Shown one piece after another: positions 55,381-63,774 of a stretch of DNA of 64,000 nt. How positions within the stretch are numbered: position 1 is the stretch's first letter; every line of letters starts with the position of its first letter. Below the pieces are notes generated by a model. It saw only the letters and a program-made list of their open reading frames with translations, was not told the origin of the DNA and ran no database searches. The stretch is from CAWJLE01 sp963843645 (lineage in GTDB: Bacteria; Chloroflexota; Anaerolineae; DAOTYC01): contig CAWJLE010000003.1 in NCBI GenBank assembly GCA_963843645.1, forward strand, positions 1,550,001 to 1,614,000, given 5' to 3'. A program made the position numbers and the translations under genes.

Positions 55381-56706
55381 ATGAAATGGCGTTTCAACGA
55401 GGATATCGTCACGTCCGCCGGATCCGACCTCTCGCGGGTCGGTGTGGCACTGTGGGGCCGCGACACGCCCGCTGAGTTGGAGTTTGCGCCGGAAGACCGC
55501 GACATTCTGCGTGGACTGGCCGCGGAAGTGGCCGAGTTGGCGGCGCGCCCCATCGAGAGTGAGAAGCGCGAGCTGTGGCGCCGACACAACGATCTGCAGG
55601 CAGCCCGACCGGTCATTTTCTGCGACCCGGAAAACGGCTGGACCGAAATCATCCCTCCACGCTCGCTTCGATGCAAGCACTGGATCGCCCGCCAGTGGGA
55701 GATGGCCCTGCGCAAGGAGATCTTCTGGGGCGCGCAGATGGGTGACGACTACGTGATCGAAGCCGTCTTCAAGTCGCCTTTCGTCCACGCCGACATCGAC
55801 TGGGGCCTCCATCAGGAAACCGTCGGCGGTGACATGGGCGGCACGTCGGCCATCAGCTGGGAATCGCCCATCAAGACTCTCGAGGACGTCGAACGGCTGC
55901 ACTCTCCCCAAGTCGAGGTCGACCTGGACGCCACGCGGCGCCTGGCCGCGCTGGCGGAGTCAGTATTCGGCGATCTGCTCCAGATTCAGACGCACAGCTT
56001 CTGGTGGTGGACCCTGGGCATGACGATGGACTTCGTCTTCCTGCGCGGGCTGACCCAGATGATGTACGACTTCCACGAAAACCCGGCCCTGATCCACCGG
56101 ACGATGACCGTGCTGCGCGATGGTACACTGTCCATGCTCGACCAGTTGGAAGCGCAGGACCTGCTCAGCCTGAACAGCGCAGGCTACGTCGGTTCCGGCG
56201 GCCTGGGTTACACGAACGAGCTGCCGCAGCCCGACTTCCAGGGCCACGTGCGCACGCGCGACATGTGGGGCTTCGCCGAAAGCCAGGAGACTTCTACCGT
56301 CTCGCCACGCATGTTCGCCGAGTTCGTCTTCCCCTATCAACTGCCACTTCTGGAGCGCTTCGGACTGAACTGCTACGGCTGCTGCGAACCGCTCGATCGG
56401 CGGTGGAGCATCGTGAAGCAGATCCCTCGGCTGCGACGCGTGTCCGTCTCACCATGGGCCGACCAGCCGAAGATGGCCGAGTTGCTGGGCGACAGTTACG
56501 TGTACTCGCTGAAGCCGAACCCGGCCGACCTGGCGACGGACACCTTCGACGAGAAGCACATCCGGGCTGACCTGCGGCAGATATTCGAGGTCACCCGCGG
56601 CTGCCACGTGGAAGTCATCATGAAGGACAACCACACCATCCACCACGATCCCCAGCGCGTGATCCGCTGGGTGCAGATCGCGAAGGAGGAGGCTGAGCGA
56701 GTGTAG
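55381..56706 (+). CDS. Uroporphyrinogen decarboxylase-like protein, second paralogue
   Basis: 441-residue TIM-barrel protein of the UROD/methyltransferase superfamily, more distant than the 43.5 kb member. Recognisable parts: WESPIKTLEDVERLHSPQVE, FVFLRGLTQMMYDFHENPAL, FPYQLPLLERFGLNCYGCCE with a conserved Cys pair, RRVSVSPWADQPKMAELLGD, and NHTIHHDPQRVIRWVQIAKE. Members of this subgroup often sit beside sugar oxidoreductases and transporters. AGGAGGATACAGC precedes ATG 55381. It is followed by a terminator and then by the MalEFG-type importer. Confidence 0.8.
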   Translation: MKWRFNEDIVTSAGSDLSRVGVALWGRDTPAELEFAPEDRDILRGLAAEVAELAARPIESEKRELWRRHNDLQAARPVIFCDPENGWTEIIPPRSLRCKHWIARQWEMALRKEIFWGAQMGDDYVIEAVFKSPFVHADIDWGLHQETVGGDMGGTSAISWESPIKTLEDVERLHSPQVEVDLDATRRLAALAESVFGDLLQIQTHSFWWWTLGMTMDFVFLRGLTQMMYDFHENPALIHRTMTVLRDGTLSMLDQLEAQDLLSLNSAGYVGSGGLGYTNELPQPDFQGHVRTRDMWGFAESQETSTVSPRMFAEFVFPYQLPLLERFGLNCYGCCEPLDRRWSIVKQIPRLRRVSVSPWADQPKMAELLGDSYVYSLKPNPADLATDTFDEKHIRADLRQIFEVTRGCHVEVIMKDNHTIHHDPQRVIRWVQIAKEEAERV

Positions 56707-56743
56707 CACGACTCGCCCCTGTCCCAGGACGAGTGCATAGAAT

Positions 56744-56789
56744 GACGGCGCGTTCCGCGTGGCCGGTGAGCCATCCGGAACGCGCCGTC
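56744..56789 (+). terminator. Terminator after the second UROD-like gene
   Basis: GACGGCGCGTTCCG (56744-56757) and CGGAACGCGCCGTC (56776-56789) pair perfectly around an 18-base loop; a short GCCGTTTGG follows. Confidence 0.7.
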
Positions 56790-56890
56790 GCCGTTTGGCA
56801 GGCCTGCTTCCGCGACCGCCTCCTCCTCGTGATTCCTCATTCAGCTGTCAGGCACCTCGCTCGCATTTCGCGTTTTCATGGTTTTTATCA

Positions 56891-56919
56891 TTGACAATGC
56901 ATATCTATTGTGGTACCGT
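56891..56919 (+). promoter_or_regulatory. Promoter of the MalEFG-type importer
   Basis: Perfect TTGACA (56891-56896), 17 bases, TACCGT (56914-56919). ATGCGCAACTAAC (56922-56934) follows, close to the motif after the 29695 promoter. Confidence 0.6.
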
Positions 56920-57063
56920 CTATGCGCAACTAACGCGTGACTCCTGACTCTCGCCCAGGCAGTCTCTTCGGGCTGTTCGCTTGCAGAAGCCTCGGTCTTC
57001 CACGAATGCCCCACGCAGCTGGTCTGATCACCTATTCACCGGTACGGCAGGTCGGATCCTGCT

Positions 57064-57153
57064 GTCGGCTCCATGCCGACGGGCGGGCTCGTGGGCGTTC
57101 GTGGGCGGCTGAAGCTGCGGCGGACCTCTGGCCCCGCGGGTCGCCCATTTTTT
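57064..57153 (+). promoter_or_regulatory. Structured leader with terminator-like element
   Basis: GTCGGC/GCCGAC (57064-57080) is a small perfect hairpin. Then TGGGCG (57102-57107) pairs with CGCCCA (57142-57147), enclosing TGCGG/CCGCG, and a T6 run (57148-57153) follows directly, about 57 bases before ATG 57210. This may attenuate transcription of the importer. Confidence 0.5.
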
Positions 57154-57209
57154 CGAGACTATCACAACTTGAGCAACAGACATCAAGGACATTGAAGGAG
57201 GCAAGTGCA

Positions 57210-58589
57210 ATGAATGCACGCTCGGTCCTAAGGCTCGTTTCCGTGGTCATGACCATCGCTTTGATGGCGCCCCTTGCCATGCTGTCGGCTCCTACTCCGG
57301 TCGCAGCGCAACAACCGGTGACGTTGAATCTGTGGTCCTCTCCCGACAATGCAGACGCGCTGAACTGGATTGCCAACAACTACATGAAGGCCAATCCAAA
57401 CGTCAAAATCGTCATTCAGAACATCTCTTGGGAGACTCTGTACGCCAAGATGCTGGCTGATGCCGCCGCCGGAACCGGCGCGTTCGACATCGCCACCTAC
57501 GACGTCATGACTTCCGGCGCCCTGTCTAACGACCTGGTTGACCTCGGCCAGTTCGCCAAGGACAACCCCACTCTCGTCGACCCGAATTGGGATCCGAAAG
57601 ACTTCGATCCGACCGTGTGGCAGATCTCTGCCATGTGGGGCAACAAGCAGATCGGCATCCCGTTCTACAACAACACGATGCTGTTGTACTATCGCAAGGA
57701 TCTGTTCGACAACAAAGACCTGCAGGCTGCATTCCAGAAGCAGTATAACAAGCCACTCGAAGTGCCCAAGACCTGGGCCGACGCAGTCGACGTGGCCAAG
57801 TTCTTCACTAAGAAGGACAACCCGCAGTCGCCCATCGACTACGGCATCGGCCTGATGTTCCCGCGCACCCACACCATCTTCTATATGTATCCGTTGTGGT
57901 TCTCCGACTACCGCCGCAGTGCTGCCGGCCTGAAAGCCTATGGACCGGTGGATCTGAATTACGGCGACTACTTCACATCCGACAAGAAGCCGGCATTTGC
58001 CAATCAGGACGGCGTCAACGCCCTGAAGGACATGATGGCCCTGATGCCGTACGCTCCGGACCCGCTGGGCTCTGACTACGGCGAGACGATGCAGGCGTTC
58101 GCGGCCGGCTCGACGGCCATGGTCCCGCAGTGGACCGGCGTGTGGCCGACGTTCAAGACCGCTCCGGCCCTGCAGCCGTTCGACCAGAAGGTCGGCGTCG
58201 CAGTCATGCCTGGCGGCCATTCCGTTAGCGGCAACTGGGGCCTGGGCATCAACATCGCCAGCAAGAACAAGGCTGAGGCGTACAAGTTCATCCAGTACGC
58301 CACCAACAAGGAAAACGACAAGCAGAAGTTCATCATGTTTGGCGTTGCGCCGACTCGTCTTTCCACGCTGGCAGACCCGCAGGTTCTGGCCGCCGATCCG
58401 CGAGTTCCCGCTTTGAAGGCGACCTATCCTGAAGAAGCTCAGCGGCCGCGCATCCCAGAGGAGCCGAAGCTTGAGGAGATCACTAACGGCACCCTCACCG
58501 ATATCCTCGGGGGGCAGCAACCCAATACCGTCGACACTCTGACGAAGCTGGCCAACCAGTGGAATCAGATTCTGAGCGGGGGCCAGTAA
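57210..58589 (+). CDS. ABC substrate-binding protein, sugar family 1 (MalE-like)
   Basis: 459-residue extracytoplasmic sugar-binding protein. Signal peptide 1-30 (LVSVVMTIALMAPLAMLSA...VAAQ), binding fold starting VTLNLWSSPDNADALNWIAN, IPFYNNTMLLYYRKDLFDNK, PKTWADAVDVAKFFTKKDNP and FAAGSTAMVPQWTGVWPTFK. ATG 57210 has GAAGGAGG ten bases upstream; an open frame to 56937 is leader sequence. It is followed by a strong hairpin and the permease genes. The ligand is likely an oligosaccharide or polyol. Confidence 0.95.
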   Translation: MNARSVLRLVSVVMTIALMAPLAMLSAPTPVAAQQPVTLNLWSSPDNADALNWIANNYMKANPNVKIVIQNISWETLYAKMLADAAAGTGAFDIATYDVMTSGALSNDLVDLGQFAKDNPTLVDPNWDPKDFDPTVWQISAMWGNKQIGIPFYNNTMLLYYRKDLFDNKDLQAAFQKQYNKPLEVPKTWADAVDVAKFFTKKDNPQSPIDYGIGLMFPRTHTIFYMYPLWFSDYRRSAAGLKAYGPVDLNYGDYFTSDKKPAFANQDGVNALKDMMALMPYAPDPLGSDYGETMQAFAAGSTAMVPQWTGVWPTFKTAPALQPFDQKVGVAVMPGGHSVSGNWGLGINIASKNKAEAYKFIQYATNKENDKQKFIMFGVAPTRLSTLADPQVLAADPRVPALKATYPEEAQRPRIPEEPKLEEITNGTLTDILGGQQPNTVDTLTKLANQWNQILSGGQ

Positions 58590-58604
58590 GCAATCCCGCC
58601 ATAT

Positions 58605-58641
58605 GCGAAGGGTGGACGGCCTGCGGCCGTCCACCCTTCGC
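58605..58641 (+). terminator. Perfect hairpin between binding-protein and permease genes
   Basis: GCGAAGGGTGGACGGC (58605-58620) and GCCGTCCACCCTTCGC (58626-58641) pair over 16 bases around CTGCG. No T run, so partial read-through to the permease genes is expected. Confidence 0.75.
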
Positions 58642-58684
58642 GGTCCGTAGGATCGGACCATATTTCCCGGAAGCGAGAAACCTC

Positions 58685-59566
58685 ATGCTCCACACACAAC
58701 GACGCGTTGGTTATTGGCTGGTCTCGCCTATGGTGATTCTCTTCCTGGCGCTGACCATTTTCCCCTTCATATATATGATCTACACCTCGTTCACGAACTA
58801 CGACCTCACCTCGGGACATCCGATGCGCTGGATCGGGCTGCGCAACTACGCTGAAATCTTCACCCAGGACACGATTGCCGGCCAATCGGTCCATTTCACC
58901 GTGCTGCTCGTGGTCACCGCGCTGCCCCTCGAGCTGATCCTGGGCTTTCTGATCGCGCTGCTGGTGCGCAACGTGATCGGCGAGCGCCTCATTCGCGGGG
59001 CCATCCTCCTGCCAATGATGATTCCCGCCGTCGTGGCCGGCATCGCCTGGAAGATGCTGTTCAACTTCCAGTATGGCCCGCTTAACTACTTCCTGTCCTT
59101 GTTGGGCGTCAGTCCCCCCTCCTGGTTCGGTAATTTCACTCTGGCGCCGATAGCCGTCATCATCATGGACGTCTGGCAATGGACTCCCTTCGTCTTCTTG
59201 ATCCTGTACGCCGGCCTGCAGACCGTTCCTACGGATCTGTACGACGCAGCCAAGGTGGACGGTGCCGGTGCCTGGGCGATGATGCGTTATGTCGAGTTCC
59301 CGTTGGTGCGGCCGCTGATCTGGGTGGTGCTTATCCTTCGCCTGATCGACATCCTGAAGCTGTTCGACATCATCTATTTCACCACTTTCGGCGGGCCGGG
59401 CTCCGTCACGTATACCTACACATTTCACATCTACCGCGACGGCCTGTCGGCCGGGTTCGCGGTCGGCTATGCGGCCGCGTTGAGCATCCTGCTGCTGATA
59501 GTGGTCTCTCTCCTGACGAACTTCCTCATCCGGTTGTTGCGTCTGAAGGAGCTGTTTGAGCTATGA
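58685..59566 (+). CDS. ABC sugar permease, MalF/UgpA-like
   Basis: Membrane subunit of about 293 residues, six helices. Starts LVSPMVILFLALTIFPFIYM, with YTSFTNYDLTSGHPMRWIGL in the loop; EAA motif DLYDAAKVDGAGAWAMMRYV; ending RLLRLKELFEL. ATG 58685 follows GAAGCGAGAAACCTC (GCGAGA as weak ribosome site). The gene for the partner subunit overlaps by 4 bases (ATGA). Confidence 0.94.
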   Translation: MLHTQRRVGYWLVSPMVILFLALTIFPFIYMIYTSFTNYDLTSGHPMRWIGLRNYAEIFTQDTIAGQSVHFTVLLVVTALPLELILGFLIALLVRNVIGERLIRGAILLPMMIPAVVAGIAWKMLFNFQYGPLNYFLSLLGVSPPSWFGNFTLAPIAVIIMDVWQWTPFVFLILYAGLQTVPTDLYDAAKVDGAGAWAMMRYVEFPLVRPLIWVVLILRLIDILKLFDIIYFTTFGGPGSVTYTYTFHIYRDGLSAGFAVGYAAALSILLLIVVSLLTNFLIRLLRLKELFEL

Positions 59567-60486
59567 AACTCGCCGCACGCATCCTCAAATACATCCTCGT
59601 TCTCGTCGTCCTGTTCTTCTTCTTGTTTCCTGTGTACTGGATCGTTCTGACCGCGTTCAAGCCCTTCGCGGACTGGTTCACGTCGCCGCCGACTTTCTTC
59701 GAGCTGAACCCGACGCTGAGCAATTTCACCGGCGGCGGCGGAGCCTACACCGGCGGCGGCGCGACGACAGCGATCGAGACGATCGTCCCGTACCTGCGCA
59801 ACAGCTTCGTCGTGGCCACGGCGGTGGCCATCTTCTCCACGCTGCTGGCGGCTATGGCGGCCTACGCGGTTTCGCGCTTCAAGACCGGCGGCATCAATTT
59901 CGTCGGCTGGATCATCTCCATCCGCATGCTGCCGCCCATCGCCTCAGTCCTGCCGCTCTATTTGCTGTTCAAATACGTGGGCGATCTGCACACGTACCTG
60001 ATTGGGCTGAACGTGTGGTGGGCGACGGGAGTCGCCTGGCTCGTGCCGCCGCGCATGCTGGACACCTGGGGTGCGCTGATCCTGGCTCACCTGGTCTTCA
60101 CGACGCCATTCGCCACGTGGATTCTGATCACCTTCTTCAACGAGATTCCGCGCGAGTTGGACGAGGCCGCGTCCGTCGACGGCGCTTCGCCGTTGCAATC
60201 GTTTTTGACGATCGTCCTGCCGCTGGCGGCGCCCGGGCTGGCCGCCGTAGCCACCCTGTCTTTCATTCAGAGCTGGGGCGAATTCTTGCTGGCCCTGATC
60301 CTGACCAGCAGCACAGCCTCGATGACGTTGCCTCTCTACTTGGGTCGTTACATCACCGGCTTTCGCGTGGCGTGGGGACCGTTGGCGGCGGCCGGTTTAG
60401 TAACGATGCTGCCTGTGATCGTCGTCTCGCTCATCATGCAGCGCTTCCTCATCCGCGGCCTGACGTTCGGCGCGATGAAGGGCTAG
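59563..60486 (+). CDS. ABC sugar permease, MalG/UgpE-like
   Basis: Second membrane subunit, 307 residues. Landmarks: VLFFFLFPVYWIVLTAFKPF, NSFVVATAVAIFSTLLAAMA, RMLPPIASVLPLYLLFKYVG, and the EAA loop ELDEAASVDGASPLQSFLTI. A Gly-rich extracellular insert (TGGGGAYTGGGATT) after the first helix is unusual. No ATPase (MalK/MsmK type) gene follows; the next element is a terminator. The ATPase is presumably shared with another system. Confidence 0.95.
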   Translation: MKLAARILKYILVLVVLFFFLFPVYWIVLTAFKPFADWFTSPPTFFELNPTLSNFTGGGGAYTGGGATTAIETIVPYLRNSFVVATAVAIFSTLLAAMAAYAVSRFKTGGINFVGWIISIRMLPPIASVLPLYLLFKYVGDLHTYLIGLNVWWATGVAWLVPPRMLDTWGALILAHLVFTTPFATWILITFFNEIPRELDEAASVDGASPLQSFLTIVLPLAAPGLAAVATLSFIQSWGEFLLALILTSSTASMTLPLYLGRYITGFRVAWGPLAAAGLVTMLPVIVVSLIMQRFLIRGLTFGAMKG

Positions 60487-60524
60487 GCCGCGCTCTATTC
60501 GCGCCGCCGATCCCCAATCCTCCA

Positions 60525-60576
60525 ATCGCAGAGTCTGGCGTTCTCAATCTCGGTTGAGCACACCAGACTCTGCGAT
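60525..60576 (+). terminator. Terminator of the MalEFG-type operon
   Basis: ATCGCAGAGTCTGG (60525-60538) and CCAGACTCTGCGAT (60563-60576) pair perfectly over 14 bases, with an internal CTCAA/TTGAG stem in the loop. Confidence 0.75.
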
Positions 60577-60584
60577 GCGCCTTC

Positions 60585-60633
60585 TGGGCCAAAATGCTCT
60601 CCCAAAATGATACCCAACATGGTATAATAATAT
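60585..60633 (+). promoter_or_regulatory. Conserved 49-base promoter element, copy 1
   Basis: TGGGCCAAAATGCTCTCC...GGTATAATAATAT, containing a perfect TATAAT at 60623-60628. It aligns without gaps to 63633-63681 (about 36 of 49 identical by hand count), and both precede genes starting MKTPR. Confidence 0.65.
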
Positions 60634-60716
60634 CGCCTAAACCGAATACGTGACGTCAAACTCCCGGCGTTCCGGTGCCCCTTTACCGTCGCCACCACCG
60701 ATTTAGGAGAATACCC

Positions 60717-62351
60717 ATGAAAACGCCTCGTCGCTTGACTCATGACGCTCCCGCTGACCACGTCCGTTATCTCGTTCGTCGACCGGCGCGTGGTCCATTT
60801 CCATCGATACCGCTGACGCTCCTGATGATCCTGATGTTGGCGCTTCCCTCCCCGCTGGGCGCAGCGCCCACGGTTCGGACGCAAGCATCGAGTCCACCGG
60901 CAGACTCGCTCTTGGTCGCCGCGCCCGTTGAGAGGGGCCTGCTGCCAGTGCCGGCTGTGGTGCCGGCGCCCTCTCAGTCGTCCGCCGAGCGCCCGGCCCA
61001 GGCTACACCGGCGAGCGAGCTCGACCAGACGTGCAAGCAGGCCTCGACGGTCGCGCCATCTGCCTGGGAAGTCCTGGCCTGTGACGGCTTCGGCGACAAC
61101 GTCGGGGATCGCTGGAAGACCGGCATCAGCAACGATAATTTCGTCGTGAGCAGCCGATCTGTGATCGGCGGCAAGTACCTCTGGCAGCAGAAAGCGGTCC
61201 AGGGTTTCAATTCACTGGTCAAGGACTTGGACCACGACTTAACGGATTTCTTCGTCGCCGTGGATGCGAGAGTGCGAAATGGACCGTTGAGCGCCGAGTA
61301 CGGCCTTTCGTTCCGGCAGACCGACCTCGGTAACTACTACATGTTCAGCGCCGACGACGAGGGCCGGTATCGGCTGGACGTCTTGATCAATGACAAGTGG
61401 ACGACCCTGATCGATTGGACCAAGAGCAACGCAATCAAAGTGGCGGGAACCAACAGGCTGGCAGTCAGGGGCGAGGGTGACGAGTTCACGTTCTACATCA
61501 ATAATCGGCAGGTCACCAGCTTCACGGATGACAAGCTGGCTCATGGTTTGGTCGGCATCACCACAAGCTTGTGGGACTCAGGCGCGGAGGCGGCGTTTGA
61601 GTTCGACAACTTTGAGATCCGCGCACCCGCCGACCTCGCAGCGGCGACCACCCCGAACCGGCCCGCCGCCACACCCACGCCGCGCTCCGCCCGCGGCGCG
61701 CTGACACCGACCCCGACCGTCAGTGACAGCTGGGGCTGGTGCGATGACGACTTCGATATCGCTCCACTGGATTGGTATTCGACCGTCTGTGGCTCCTTCA
61801 GTCCCAGGGACACGAATTGGCCGATCGGCCCAGACAATTCCAGTAGCACCAAGCTCGCGCGCACGATCGTCAACGGTGCCTACGCCTGGAAAATCGATAC
61901 GTCGCAGGAGGGCAACGTCTACTCGGCCTGGTATGGTGACAGCTCCAGCGATACAATGTCCGACGTATTCGTCGCCGTCGATGCGAGGCGCACGGACGAC
62001 AACGACGCGGATGCAGCCTACGGCCTGCACTTTCGAGGGGCCGACAGCGACAACTTCTACGACTTCAAGGTTGACGACAGAACCAGTGAGTTCAAGATCC
62101 AGGTCTTGATCGACAGTCACTGGTTCACACTGAAGGATTGGACGAAGAGCGACGTCATCGATACCGGGACCTGGAATCGCCTATCCGCGATGGCTGAGGG
62201 CAACCAGATGACCTTCTGGATCAACGACGAGCAGGTAGCCCAATTGACCGACGATCGTCTGAGCTCGGGCCAGGTCGGCCTGGAAGCGAGCGTGTACGAC
62301 GCGGGCAAGGCCGCCGTCGAGTTCACTAACTTCTCCATCTGGACGCCGTGA
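60717..62351 (+). CDS. Exported protein with two jelly-roll (LamG/DUF1080-like) domains
   Basis: 544 residues. Signal peptide (IPLTLLMILMLALPSPLGAA), then a Pro/Ser/Ala linker and two related beta-sandwich domains: residues about 125-310 (WKTGISNDNFVV, FVAVDARVRNGPLSAEYGLS, NRLAVRGEGDEFTFYINN, VTSFTDDKLAHGLVGITTS) and about 350-540 (FVAVDARRTDDNDADAAYGL, NRLSAMAEGNQMTFWINDEQ, QLTDDRLSSGQVGLEASVYD). The fold resembles laminin-G/3-keto-disaccharide-hydrolase-like sandwiches that bind glycans. A Thr/Pro linker (PNRPAATPTPRSARGALTPT) separates them. ATG 60717 follows TTTAGGAGAA. A paralogue begins at 63775. Confidence 0.75.
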   Translation: MKTPRRLTHDAPADHVRYLVRRPARGPFPSIPLTLLMILMLALPSPLGAAPTVRTQASSPPADSLLVAAPVERGLLPVPAVVPAPSQSSAERPAQATPASELDQTCKQASTVAPSAWEVLACDGFGDNVGDRWKTGISNDNFVVSSRSVIGGKYLWQQKAVQGFNSLVKDLDHDLTDFFVAVDARVRNGPLSAEYGLSFRQTDLGNYYMFSADDEGRYRLDVLINDKWTTLIDWTKSNAIKVAGTNRLAVRGEGDEFTFYINNRQVTSFTDDKLAHGLVGITTSLWDSGAEAAFEFDNFEIRAPADLAAATTPNRPAATPTPRSARGALTPTPTVSDSWGWCDDDFDIAPLDWYSTVCGSFSPRDTNWPIGPDNSSSTKLARTIVNGAYAWKIDTSQEGNVYSAWYGDSSSDTMSDVFVAVDARRTDDNDADAAYGLHFRGADSDNFYDFKVDDRTSEFKIQVLIDSHWFTLKDWTKSDVIDTGTWNRLSAMAEGNQMTFWINDEQVAQLTDDRLSSGQVGLEASVYDAGKAAVEFTNFSIWTP

Positions 62352-62408
62352 AGCTGAGGGCGTCCCTGACGTCCTTAACGATCCGACCGGCTGTTCTGGC
62401 CGCCGGAC

Positions 62409-62442
62409 ACGAAAAGCGACGCCCGATGGCATCGCTTTTCGT
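62409..62442. terminator. Bidirectional terminator
   Basis: ACGAAAAGCGA (62409-62419) and TCGCTTTTCGT (62432-62442) pair perfectly between the convergent jelly-roll and FAS1 genes; the T-rich right arm is followed by GTTTCGGTGTTT. Confidence 0.7.
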
Positions 62443-62481
62443 GTTTCGGTGTTTCCTGTCGGCGAATGGCTCAGATGTGGC

Positions 62482-63405
62482 TCACTGGGTGGGCATCATC
62501 GATTCGCTGGGCACTGGGAAGACGACGTGGTCCACGTTGTAGATCAGCGCGTTCCCGACCTTAAAAGGTCCACCCAGCACTTCCGCACCGTTGACGAACA
62601 GCCGCCCATCCTGCGTGGTGATGTTGAGCGCGGGGCCGGCCAGGCTATCGATCGAGGTGAGCCTGTTCAGGTCTGCCGGAGACAGCTTGCCGCGGGCGAT
62701 GTTGTAGCTCAGTAGGTCGGACAAAAGGCTGGGATCACGCTTCAACTGGTCGAGAGTCATGCCCGGCATCTCCCGAAACGCCTGATCGGTCGGGGCGAAG
62801 ATCGTGACCGGCCGGTCGCCCATTGCGGTGCTGAGAGACGTTGTGTTGATGGCCGACACGAACGAGCCGAATCGCTGCTCCGCCGGGAGGTTGCGCATGA
62901 CCGCCGACGCGTCGAGCGGCTGAGTCTGGATCTCCGTCGGAACCAGCAGACCATCGATCGGGTAGATGACACTGTTGTCAGTCTCCACGGGCTGACCCAC
63001 TACGTGCGCGCCGTCGATCGTGATGTTGCCGCCGTTAGCCGAGACGCTGAGCTTGTTGCCAACTACGTTGACCACCGAGGTCGCGTTGTGCAAGTCGCTC
63101 AGGCTCAGTTTGCCGGGGACGATGTAGTCCAGGATCGCCCGGCGGGCGCCGACTTCATTGTCCATCGGAAAGTCGCTCTCGAGTGTCGAGAACGTAGCGT
63201 TGACCGGCGCGAAAATGGTGACCGGGCCAGTGCTCCGCACGTAGTTGTCCAAGAATGTAACGTCGATTGCGGTGCTGAAACTGCTTAATTGGCTATCGCT
63301 GTTGATCGCCGCGAGGCTGTTGGGGGGAGCCGCGTGAACCACCTGCAGCGGCCCGGTGAAAGCAAAGGCCAGCAAAGCTACCAAAACGAGAGTCAAACAC
63401 TTCAT
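62482..63405 (-). CDS. Exported fasciclin (FAS1) two-domain protein
   Basis: 307 residues. Signal peptide (LTLVLVALLAFAFTGPLQVVHAA). Two FAS1 domains of about 130 residues each: first (VTIFAPVNATFSTLESDFP, ILDYIVPGKLSLSDL, NGGNITIDGAHVVGQP, NSVIYPIDGLLVP) and second (FGSFVSAINTTSLSTAMGDR, VTIFAPTDQAFREMPG, YNIARGKLSPADLNRL, VGNALIYNVDHVVFP). FAS1 domains mediate adhesion and polymer binding. ATG 63405 follows AGAGGAGAAAACC. Its own promoter lies upstream; the gene is convergent to the jelly-roll gene. Confidence 0.93.
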   Translation of the reverse strand: MKCLTLVLVALLAFAFTGPLQVVHAAPPNSLAAINSDSQLSSFSTAIDVTFLDNYVRSTGPVTIFAPVNATFSTLESDFPMDNEVGARRAILDYIVPGKLSLSDLHNATSVVNVVGNKLSVSANGGNITIDGAHVVGQPVETDNSVIYPIDGLLVPTEIQTQPLDASAVMRNLPAEQRFGSFVSAINTTSLSTAMGDRPVTIFAPTDQAFREMPGMTLDQLKRDPSLLSDLLSYNIARGKLSPADLNRLTSIDSLAGPALNITTQDGRLFVNGAEVLGGPFKVGNALIYNVDHVVFPVPSESMMPTQ

Positions 63406-63583
63406 CGGGTTTTCTCCTCTTCTGCTCCACGTCCGGGCTCTCTGGTTTTTGCCCGGACTTTGGAAATAGGCAAATTTCCGCGGTTTCTCACACCAGCAGC
63501 GCGAGCTGACTCGTCGCTGATCGTCTGGTCGAGCCGCGGCGTGCACCAGCTGCGTGCACCAACCGTCTTCACAAAACGGCGAT

Positions 63584-63613
63584 ATTATAATCCTGTCGAA
63601 ACGTGAATGTCAA
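63584..63613 (-). promoter_or_regulatory. Promoter of the FAS1 gene
   Basis: On the minus strand perfect TTGACA (63613-63608), 18 bases, perfect TATAAT (63589-63584), about 180 bases before ATG 63405. Confidence 0.75.
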
Positions 63614-63632
63614 TAGTTTTTGCTATGTATTT

Positions 63633-63681
63633 TGGGTCAAAATACTCTCCTCAATGGAGAACTCGCGTGGTATAATGATAT
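63633..63681 (+). promoter_or_regulatory. Conserved 49-base promoter element, copy 2
   Basis: TGGGTCAAAATACTCTCC...GTGGTATAATGATAT with a perfect TATAAT at 63671-63676. Matches copy 1 at 60585-60633. It fires toward the gene at 63775 and is divergent from the FAS1 promoter 20 bases away. Confidence 0.65.
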
Positions 63682-63774
63682 TTGCATGATCGGAAATTGG
63701 CGGCCTCAACGAAACGACGCCGCCCCTTCTGCCGCGGTGGGCCCGCCGCGGCTCAAATATTCAGGAGAACGCCC

